From Bacteriovoracaceae bacterium (GTDB taxonomy: Bacteria; Bdellovibrionota; Bacteriovoracia; Bacteriovoracales; Bacteriovoracaceae): DNA of 36,982 bases. The stretch lies in assembly GCA_025210745.1 (NCBI GenBank), contig JAOARC010000039.1, positions 1-36,982 of the forward strand, written 5' to 3'. Below, piece by piece: positions 1 through 12,000 of this stretch (its first letter is position 1; each line of letters opens with the position of its first letter). Below the pieces are notes generated by a model, which had not been told where the DNA came from, made no database searches, and saw nothing but the letters and a program-made list of their open reading frames with translations. The position numbers were made by a program, and so were the translations under genes.

Positions 1-1
1 A

Positions 2-3000
2 GCGCATGCAAACTCAGATAGTATTAGTAATCTTTCTTTAAACTTTTTGCCAGGAGCATTTAACTTTAATACAAATACAGCAAATATCACAAATGCAATA
101 AAGAATGATATTACGATCACTTATTTAGATCCTTATACAATTAGTTACTCTGGTTCAACTTTTTCTGAAACGGCAGCCAATACAGGGTTATTATCTGGAT
201 CATCAACAATTTCATTAACAGGAACAACTTTTACTGGAAGTAATGGAGATAATTTTGTTAGTAATGGTAAGGTTATTGTTTCAAATCTTCCAGCTGGATT
301 AACCGCAACAGTAACTAAGGTAAGTGCAAATCAAGTGAATTTGGCCATAACTGGGAATGCAACAAATCATGCTAATACAAATGACATTGCAAATTTAACC
401 TTAGCTTTCCAAAGTTCTGCATTTGCTTCTGGTGATGCTTCTGGAGTTGTAGGAAGTACTAAGTCAGATTTTATAATTGATTATATTGATCCTTATTCCA
501 TATCTTTTGATACGTTAAGTGTCGATGAGAATGTGCAGAACGTAGGTACTATAACACAAACAATGACAATAACTCTAACGGGACATCAGTTTTCTGGTAC
601 AAATGGCGATGACTTTGTACTTAGTGGTAAAGTAGCTATAGCAAATCTTCCAGCTGGATTAACGGCAGTCGTAACAAGAAATTCAAATACAGAACTAGAG
701 TTTTCTTTTTCTGGAGCGGCAACATCTCATGCAAATGCAAATGATGTTGGAAACCTTTCATTTACGTTACAAGACTCAGCTTTAATAAGTGGAGCATTGG
801 CTGCTGATGTTGTTGGATATAATCCTTCGAATTTATCAATAGATTTTTTACCTCCATATACTTTATCAGCAAATGGTACTGGGTTTAATGAAGGTGGGGC
901 CAATGATGGTTCTATTACAGATACAATCACATATACTCTTGTTGGGACAACATTTGCTGGTGCCAATGGTAGAGACTTGGTTGCTGATGGTGATGTGACA
1001 TTGGCAAATATACCTGCTGGATTAACAGCTGTGGTTACAAAAATTGATACAAATAATGTATCATTAAGTTTTAGTGGAACAGCAACAAGCCATGCTGTTG
1101 TAAATAATTCAAATAATACAGACATTACATTCTTAGCTGGAGCATTTAGTAGTGGTAATGCGGGCGGTGTAACTCCAAATAACTTTACAGGACTAACATT
1201 TAGTTGGGATGATCCGCCAAGTTTAAGTTATTCTCCGTTAACATTTAACGAGAGTACTCCCAATATTGGTGGAACGACAACATCTGTTTCAATCTTTGCC
1301 GCTAATAAAACTTTTGATGGTACTTTAGGAGAAAATTTTGTAACGGCATCAAAAGTTACTGTAAGTGGACATCCTGCTGGACTTACTCCAGTAGTAACAT
1401 ATGCTTCAGCAAACCAAGTTAACTTAACATTTACTGGAAATGCTACAAATAATGATGATGCTGATGATATGGCATCTGGAATTAGTGTTGTTTTTGCTAA
1501 CTCGGCATTTGTTGGTGGAAATGCAGCACAAGTTGTAAACTTCTCATTTAATAGTTTAGGTATAGACTTTTTAGATCCATATCAAATAAGTTATGCTTCA
1601 ACTGCATTAAGTGAATCATCTTTAAATGATGGATCAATTGCAAATTCACTATCAATTACATTATCTGGAACATTATATGCTGGATCTATTGGTGAAGATT
1701 ATGTTGTTAGTGGTAAGGCAACAGTTAATAATTTGCCAGCAGGACTAACTGCAAGTGTAACGAAATTAAGTACTTCATTAGCAGAGGTTTCAATAACTGG
1801 AAATGCAACAAGCCATGAAGCTTCAGATAGTATTGCTAATCTAGAAGTTGTATTTGCAAATACGGCATTTCAATCAGGGGCTGCTGGTGGAGTTACGAAC
1901 TCAACAAAATCAGATTTATCTATAACTTTTAATGATACAGCTATTGTTTCTTATACTGCAAGTGCTTTTAATGAAGCGATTTCAAATATTGGGGCAATAG
2001 GCAATTCGATCAATATAACTCTTGCAAATGATACATTTAATGGTCCAGATGGAGAGAACTTTATTTCGACAGGAAAAGTTTCGGCAACGAATGTACCTGT
2101 GGGATTAATTCCAACTGTTACTAAAGTTGATGCAACAACACTTAGTTTTTCTTTAACTTCTAATGCTGTTGCTCATGAAAATGCTCATGATATATCAAAC
2201 TTAACATTAGCTTTTGCTGGGTCTGCTTTTGCTTTTAATTCAAACCCTGGATCAGTAACAGGTTCAAGTAAATCAGACTTTTCAATTGACTTCTTAGATG
2301 CATATTCGATTGCCTATAGTGGGACAAGTGTATCAGAAAGCGCTGCTAATGATGGCTCTATTTCTGATACATTAGATATTGATTTAACAGGAACAACTTA
2401 TACGGGAACAAATGGAGATGATTTTGTTGCTGGTGGAAAAGTCACTGTTTCAAATGTTCCAAGTGGCCTTACAGCTGTAGTGACAAGAACTAGTAACACG
2501 CAAGTACAATTATCATTTACAGGTAATGCTACTTCAAATTTAAATTCACATGATATATCAAACTTAACTGTTATTTTTGCAGACTCAGCTTTTACAAGTG
2601 GAAAGTCAGCAGGGGTTACTGGATATTCTAGATCTGATTTATCTGTAGACTTTGATGATCAGCCATTCTTAACTTATGCATCTGGAAGTTTTGCTGAAGC
2701 TGTGGCAAATACAGGGGGAGTAAGTACAACTTTAGATGTAACTTTAACAAATGCCACTTTTTCCGGAACTGATGGAGATATTTATACTCCTGGAACTCAA
2801 GTAACATTTTCTAATGTTCCAGCTGGACTAGCGGCAAGTGCCCAAAAAATTGATGCAACAACAGTGAGATTTTCATTTACTGGGTCAGCTACATCTCATG
2901 GAGCGGCAGATTCAATTTCTAATTTTGGAGTGCAATTTAATAATGCGGCTTTTAATACTGTGCTAGCTGCAAATGTTACGGGAACTTCTAAGACAGATTA

Positions 3001-6000
3001 TGCAGTTAATTTTATTAATCCTTACTCAATTGGATATGGGGGAGCAACATTTACAGAAAATGTTGCAAATGTTGGTGGTATTGATACATCAATTAATATC
3101 ACTGTTTTAGGAACAACATTTACAAAAAATAACGGTGATACTTATACAAATGGTGTTGATGTTAATTTCTTTAATATTCCGGCTGGATTGACACCTGTTC
3201 TTACTAAAGTTAACAGCACAACAGTTGCATTAACTTTTAGTGGAACAGCCACATCTCATGGTCTTGGAAACTCAATTACAAATTTTGGTATTTCTTTGGA
3301 AGATTCAGCTTTTTCAAGCGGAGCTTCAGCAGGAGTAAGTAACAGTACAAAAATTGATTTTGCAGTAAATTTTTCTGATCCGTATACGATAGCTTACTCC
3401 TTACCAGGTTTTCAAGAATCGAGTTCAAATAATGGTGCTGTTGGAACGACAGTTGATATTGATTTAACGGGAACAACATTTACAGGAACAAATGGATCGA
3501 ATTATACAAGTGGAACTCAATATACTGTTGCAAATGTACCAGCTGGTTTAACAGCAGTTGTATTTAAAGCAAGTAGTACGAAGTTGACAGTTTTCTTTAC
3601 TGGAAATGCAACATCTCATGAGAATGTAAATGATATTGCAAACTTTACGATTAGTTTAAATAATGCTGCTTTTACGAGTGGAGCGGCAGCAGGTGTAACA
3701 AACTCATCAAAGTCAGACTTTTTTGTTGATTTTATTTCTGGTGCAACTCTAGCTTATGATACGGCAACATTTAATGAAGCAGCAACAAATATTGGTTCTA
3801 TTGATACGACGGCAACGATTACTCTTGCAAATGATACTTTCACTGGAGTCAATGGCGAAAATTTTATTTCAACAGGAAAAATTTCGGCGTCAAATGTTCC
3901 TAGTGGATTGACTGTCGTTGCTACAAAAGTAGATGCTAATAATATTGCTATTACTTTATCTGGAAATGCAACATCTCATTTAAATGTAGATGATATTTCT
4001 AATTTAGGTTTAACATTTGCTGCAAGTGCATTTACTTTTAATACGGATGCAACTACGGTTGCTAATTATAATAAAACTGACCTTGCTATCGACTTTATTG
4101 ATCAGTACTCTCTTGCTTACGATATATCAACAATGAGTGAGGCTGCGGCAAATGATGGTAGTATTGGAAACAATATTGTTATAACATTGTCAGGTTCGAC
4201 ACAGTTTACTGGTACAAATGGTGATAACTTTATTGCTGCAGGTAAAGCGACTGTATCAAATCTTCCAACGGGTTTAACAGCTGTTGTAACTAAAGATTCA
4301 AATACACAAGTAACATTATCATTAACGGGAAATGCATCTGTTCATGCTAATTCAAATGATATTTCTAATTTTGGAATTGTATTTTCTGATACAGCTTTTT
4401 CAACTGGAGCATCGGCAGGTGTAGATAATTCATCTAAAAATGATATTATTTTAGATTTTAATGATCAACCATCTTTAGCTTATGGTGGAAATGTATTTCA
4501 AGAATCAGCTGCAAATATTGGTGGGGTAACTGATACTATTGATATAACATTAACAAATGCAACTTTTACGGGAACAGATGGAGCTTTTTACTCATCTGGA
4601 AGTGAATTTAGTGCAAGCAATATACCTGCTGGTCTTACTATGGCAGTACAAAAAATAAGTGCTACTTTAGTACGTGTTAGTTTTACAGGTACAGCAACAT
4701 CACATGCATCATCCAATAGTGTCGTTAATATTGGAATTCAGTTTAACAATGCAGCATTTAATACAGTTTTAGCTTCTAATGTAAGCAACAACTCTAAGTC
4801 AGATTTTGCTCTTAACTACAGAGACCCATATACTTTAGCTTACTCTGGAAGTATTTTTACAGAATCAGTTGCAAATACTGGTGCTATTGATACGACGGTA
4901 AATGTAACAGTTGCAGGTACGACTTTTACAGGTACAAATGGAGTTAACTATACGAATGGAGCTGAGTATTCAGTTGCAAATCTTCCTGCTGGTCTTGGAG
5001 TTCAAGTTCAAAAGGTTTCTGATACCGTTGTTCAAATTAGTTTAACTGCAAATGCAACAGCTCATGCTAATGTAAATGATATTTCTAATTTTACAATTAA
5101 CTTTTTAAATGCTGCTTTCACAAGTGGTAATGCTTCTGGAGTTAATGATACAACAAAGGCTGACTTTACAATTGATTTTATGGATCCATACTCAATCGCA
5201 TATTCAGCTGGTGGAGTATCTGAAGATGGAGCAAATAATGGATCTATTACAGATACGATTGATATTGATTTAACTGGAACGAGTTTTACAGGTACAAATG
5301 GCGTGGCTTATGTAGCTTCAACTCAATATACAGTTGCAAATGTTCCAGCTGGTTTAACTGCTGTTGTGACAAAGATCAACAGTACTAAGTTAAGGTTATC
5401 ATTTACTGGAACAGCATCTTCTCATGCGGCTGCTAATAATATAACAAATTTAACATTAAATCTTTTAGATGCAGCTTTCGTATCTAATGCAGCTGCCGGT
5501 GTAACAGATAGTTCGAAAGCAGATTACACCGTCACTTTCTTTGATAATGCAAGCCTTTCGTACTCAAGTGGAACGTTTACAGAGGATGCATCAAATATCG
5601 GAACACTTTCTAATATAATTACTATTACAATGACAAATGATACATTTAGTGGGTTAAATGGTGAAAACTATGTATCAACTAGTAAGGCAAGTTTCTCTGG
5701 CCTTCCAGCAGGCCTAACAGGTACAATAACAAAAACTTCAAGCACAACTGTTGATATTGCTTTAACAGGTTCGGCGGCAGCTCATGCTAATGCAAATGAC
5801 CTATCGACTGTTGGGGTTACTTTTACAGCTAATGCATTTGACTTTAACACTGATGCAACAACAGTTGCAAATTATTCAAAGACAGATATTAATTTAGATT
5901 ATATTGATCCATACTTATTAAGTTATGGTGGAGGAATATTCACAGAGGCTGCTGCTAACAATGGTAGTATCGGAAACTCTATTGTATTAACTTTATCTGG

Positions 6001-9000
6001 TGGAGCAAACTTTACTGGTGTTAATACTGATGATTTTGTAGCAGGTGGGAAAGTTGCTGTAACAAATGTCCCTGCCGGATTAACTGCTGTAGCTACAAGA
6101 GATAGTGCAACTCAAATCACATTAACTCTTACAGGTGCTGCAACAAATAACCTAAATAGTAATGATATCTCTACCCTTACATATGTATTTGCTGATACAG
6201 CTTTTGATACAGGTGCAGCTGCAGGGGTTACAAATTCTACCAAAACAGATGTTGCTATAGACTTTAATGATCAACCATCTTTAGCGTATTCAGGTTCTAC
6301 ATTATTAGAGGCTAATGCTAACACTGGTGGTATTGCAGGGCAGATTGATATTACATTAACGGGAGATACATTCACTGGAAATAATGGTGATGTTTATACA
6401 GCTACTGAAGTAACTTATTCAAACATTCCAGCTGGTTTAACTGCAAGAATTGAAAGAATTAGTGCTACTGTTGTAAGATTAACATTTACTGGAAATGCTT
6501 CAGCTCATACAATTGCAAATAATGTTTCAAATATTGGATTAGCTTTTCAAAATGGAGCATTTACAAATGTTGCTGCTACAAACATTACAGAAGCTTCCAA
6601 ATCCGATGTCGCTTTAAGCTACAAAGATCCATATACTTTAGCATACTCAGCAGCTGGATTTACTGAAGCTTTAACTAATGATGGAGCTGTAGATTCAACT
6701 GTTGATATCACACTAACAGGAACAACTTTTACTGGAGCTAATGCTAGTACATACGCTGCTTCAACTCAGTATACAATTGCAAATCTTCCTGCTGGGTTAA
6801 CTTTTGTTGTAACTAAAGTTAATGATTCGACTCTAAGATTAAGTTTTACTGGAACAGCAACAGCTCATGCTGATGGTGATGATGTATCAAATTTTACAAT
6901 AAATCTTCTAGATGCTGCTTTTACAAGTGGAGCAGCTGCAGGTGTTAATAATACTACAAAGTCAGACTTTACAATTGATTATTTACCTCCTGCAACTTTA
7001 AGTTGGTCAGCAAGTACATTTACTGAATCAAATTTAAATGATGGTTCAATTGGAAATACAATAACTTTAGATATTGTTAATGATACTTTTACTGGAGCAA
7101 TTAATAGTGATCCAATTGGAAATGGTGATATTGTTGTAAATAATTTACCAGCTGGATTAACTGCTGTAGGACAAAAAATTAATTCGACTCAAATTGTAAT
7201 TAGTTTAACATCAAATGCAACAAATCATGCTAATGCTCACGATATATCTAATTTAGAGTTTGTATCCCAGTCCTCTTTATTTACAAATAATAATACAGCA
7301 ACAAATGTAACAAATTATCAGTTAACTGGTGTTACTGTAGATTTTGAAGATCCATATGTATTAAGTTACTCCACAAGTTCATTAAATGAAGCAAGTTCAA
7401 ATGATGGGGCTGTAAGCGAAACAATTACAATTAACTTAACAGGTACAACATTTACGGGAACGAATGGTGATAATTTTGCTGGTACAAAGGCTACTATTTC
7501 AAATCATCCAACAGGTTTAACACCTGTATTAACAAAAAATAGTAATAGTCAATTAACATTAAGTTTTACTGGAACAGCATCTTCTCATGCGGATGCACAA
7601 GATGTTTCTAATATAACAATTGTTTTTGCTGATGGTGCATTTGCTAGTGGAGCAGCTGCTGGAGTTGATAATTCAACTAAAAATGATATAGCAATTGATT
7701 TTAGAAATTTAGCTAGTATTGCTTATGATAGTGGTACATTTAGTGAGTCGGGAACAAATGTAGGTGCTATTGGAAATACAATAACTTTAACCTTAACAGA
7801 TGACATCTTTACTGGAACTAATGGTGATAACTTTGCAGGTAATGGAAATGCAACAGTATCAAATGTACCAGCTGGATTAACGGCAACGTTAGTAAGAGCT
7901 AGTGATACGACATTAACATTATCATTAAATGGAAGTGCGACTAACCATGCAAATAGTGATGATGTATCTAATATTAGTGTTGTATTAGCGGCTAGTGCGT
8001 TTAGCTTTAACTCAAATGCGACACTTGTGACAAATTATAGTAAAACAGATGTAGCTGTAGACTATGCGGACCCATTTGCTATTGCATATTCAGCAACAGC
8101 TTTAGCTGAAGCAATAACAAATGATGGCGCGATAGCTGCAACTTTAACTCTTGATTTAACTGGGACGACATTTACGGGAACTAATGGAGATAATTTTGTA
8201 CCCGCTAAAGCGACTGTATCCAATGTACCAGCAGGTTTAACAGCTGTTGTCACAAGAAATTCAGCAACTCAGTTAGCTTTATCATTTACTGGAACAGCAA
8301 CTAACCATGAAGCGACTCATAGTATTTCGAACTTGGCAGTTTCTTTATTAGATGGAGCTTTTACATCGGGAGCAGCGGCAGGGGTAACTGATAGTAATAA
8401 GACAGGAATGTCTATAAACTTTGATAATAAACCAAGTCTTGCTTATTCTCATACAGCATTACCTGAAGATGTTAAAAATATTGGTGAAATAACAACAGCA
8501 TTAGTTATTGATCTAACTGGTGAAACTTTTGCAACTGGAGCTTTTGATACTTCAAAAGTTACTGTAACAAATCTTCCTGCGGGATTAGGTTATACAGCAA
8601 CTAGAAACTCAGCGACTCAGATTCAAATTGACTTTACTGGGGCGGCAAGCGCTCACGCATCAACTGATGATATTGCAAATCTGACAGTAACATTTTTAGA
8701 TGCTGCTTTTGCAAATGTTGCAGCTTCAAATATTACGAATTCAACAAATAGTTCTATTGCTATAAATTATATTGATCCTTACGTTCTTTCGTTTAGTGGA
8801 GGAACTTTTTCTGAAGCAGCCTCAAATGATGGTGCAATAGCAACTACAATAACAGCGACTATTGCAGGAACAGGGTTTAATACTCCAGCTATTGATATGA
8901 TTACAAATGGTTTTGTAACAATTAATAATATACCTTTAGGTTTAGCAGCAAATGTTGTAAGAGATTCTAGTACACAAGTTTCAATATCTTTTACAAGTGC

Positions 9001-12000
9001 AGCAACAAGTCATGCAAATGCAGATGATATTTCTAACTTAGAGATTATTTTTAATGATTCAGCATTTATTAGCGGTGAATCGGATGGAGTTACTGGTAGT
9101 ACTAAATCTGACTTCAATATTGACTATGTTGATCCTGCTTCATTATCTTATGCTTCAGCAACATTTGTAGAAGATACAAGTAATGATGGTACATTACCAA
9201 ATACAATTGATATTACTTTAGCTTCAGATACATTTACTGGATCAGTTAGTGATAACTTTGCTGGAACAAAAGCAAATATTTCAAATGTACCTGCTGGACA
9301 TACGGCAACATTAACAAAAATTGATGCTACAACTGTTAGACTTGCTTTAACTGGAAGTGGAACGAATCATGAAAATATAAATGATATTTCAAATTTAACA
9401 GTTGAATTTGTAGCTTCAGCTTTTACAAATAATACTGTTGCTGCAAATGTAACAGGTTATTTAAAGAATGATATCATCATCGATTATGCGGATGCATATT
9501 CAATTTCTTATGCAGCTAGCTCGGTATCTGAAAATATTGCTAATGATGGTTCAATCACTGAAACAGTTAATATTTCATTAACAGGTACATCATTTGTTGC
9601 CGGAACTGACTTTGTTACTGAAAGTCATGTGACTATTACAAATAAGCCAGCTGGTCTCACAGTTGTATTAACAAGAGTTGATGCCAATAATTTAACTTTA
9701 AGTTTTACTGGATCTGCTTCAGCTCATGAAGCAGCTAATAACGTAACGAATTTTGGAATTGAATTTTTAGACTCTGCATTTACAACAGGGAATGCTGCAG
9801 GAATAGTGAATTATCAAAACTTAACTTTTGCAATTAACTATACTGATCAAGCGGTAATTAGTTATTCCACGGATACTTTTTCAGAAGCTGCTTTAAATGA
9901 TGGTTCGATTGGTAATACGATTAATATCTCTATTACTAATGGAGAATTTACTGGTGCTAACTCATCAGACTTTGTTGCTGATTCAAAAGTTACGATTACA
10001 AATGTTCCGGTAGCTTATACTGCGACATTAACTAAAATATCAAATACAACATTAACATTAGCACTAAGTGGAGCGGCGGCTAACGGTGATCACGAAGATG
10101 CTGATGATATTTCAAACGTAACAGTTGATTTTAATGATACAGCTGTAACAAGTGCAAGAGCTGATTTAACTGTTAACGAAACAAAATCAGATATTAAGAT
10201 TGATTATGCGGATGTTGTATTACCTGCAATTTCAAATATGGCAGCTCCTGCGGATGGATGGTACAAAGTTGGTCAGACTATGTCATTTGTTGCAACATTT
10301 ACTGAAGATGTAGATGTAACAGGGACTCCTAGATTAGTTATTAATATGGGAGGAGAGACTAAGTATGCAACTTATGTTTCTGGACATACAACTTCGGCTT
10401 TAACTTTTGAATATGTAACTCAAAATGGTTCAGCTCCGGCAGACCAAGATTTAGATGGTATTCAATTTAGCTCAACTTCAATTGATTTAAATGGTGGTAC
10501 GATTAAAAAGAAAAATGATGCAATTAATAATGCATTAATAACTTTTTCTTCACCTAATATGGCCAATGTAAAAGTTGATACTGTTGATCCTGGATCAATT
10601 ACAGGATTAATCATTGGTACTGCTGGTGTACTAAGCACGCAAAATACAGCAATTGGTTCAGCATCTCCAGCAATAAGTTGGACAAATCCAAGTGGACCAG
10701 ATGATAATATTGATCATATTGAAGTTGGAATCGGTACAGCAGCTGGTGCTGATAATATTATCAGCTTTACAGATGTTGGAAATGTTGCAACTCATACTTT
10801 TACAGGTGTAGCTCCTGACTGGACTCAGTGTAGTGGAGGATCTCCTCTTTACTATCCAGTTGTAAGAGTTCATGATGAAGCGGATAATACATCTCCTACG
10901 ATCGCAAATGCAGGAGGATTCTTATACGATAGTATTGATCCAACAAATCCAACAGTAACAGCAACAACTTTTGATGCAACTAATACAGCATCTGCAACAA
11001 TCACGTGGACGGCAGGATCTGATGCTTGTGGTATTGCAAGTTATGAAATGGCCATTGGTTGGGATGCCGATTCTAGTGGAACTTTAGAAGCTGGAGAAGT
11101 TGGAAATGTTGTGGGATGGACAGATGTAGGAAATGTATTAAGTGCTAAGCTTACAGGATTAACATTAACTGATAATACAAATTATTATACTTCAATTAGA
11201 ACTATTGATATTACAGGAAGAACTTCAGGAACTGTTGGTGCAACATCAGCAAGATGGAGAGCGAACTTTAATTATAGAAGAGATGTTACAATTGCTCCAG
11301 CTACAAGTGTTGCTGATTCACATGTGATGGTGACATTAAATAGTGGAAACTTTACTTATGCTAATGCTCAGTCTGATTTATCTGATTTAAGGTTTTTTAC
11401 AACAGCTGATGTGGCGCTTGATTATTGGATTGAGTATCATGATGCAACTGATGAGACGAGAATATGGGTGAAGATTCCAGCAACAGCAACTTCAACAATT
11501 GTTATGAAGTATGGAACAGTTAACCTTACTGATGGACAAGATAAGGCGGCAACATTTAGTTATGCAACAGAGCAAGATTTATATGTTGAAATGCAAGGAC
11601 ATCAGACGAATAAAACACTAAGTGTTGCCTCTTATGTAGATTCTAATTCGGTAACGATTTCAACATCAAGTTCAGGAACTCAATCTCTTGATGAGGGAGA
11701 TTTATTTTCTTTTGCTAGCGTAGAGCAGGCAGTTATTACAGCAAAAGGGCCAATTTCAGGAAGGGTTTTAGATGATAATCCTGCTTATGAAGCAATTGTT
11801 CCACTTAGTGAAGCTGTAACCGAATTTGGCTACCCAGTTTCTAGACATAATACGGATAGATATAGATTTTATAATCCAAATACTACAGACGCAGATGTTA
11901 CGATTAATGCTTTTTATGCAAATGGTAATGCTTTTCCTGGAGGAGTAACAACTATAACTGTTCCTGCAGGGGGGTTTGCATACAGTGCTGATGTTGATCC

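Noticed and set aside
47..49. TTG as the start of the giant gene
   Set aside because: The frame is open to base 2 and bases 2-46 encode recognisable repeat sequence, so the true start lies outside the window.
727..1125. Minus-strand open frames inside the giant gene (727-1125, 8062-8253, 10658-10873, 11768-12019)
   Set aside because: They are antisense to a strongly conserved repeat coding frame, lack ribosome-binding sites and show no family-like sequence.
134..10213. CRISPR array or satellite DNA explanation for the repeats
   Set aside because: The units are ~360 nt, diverged in DNA, stay in one open frame and have no spacers.
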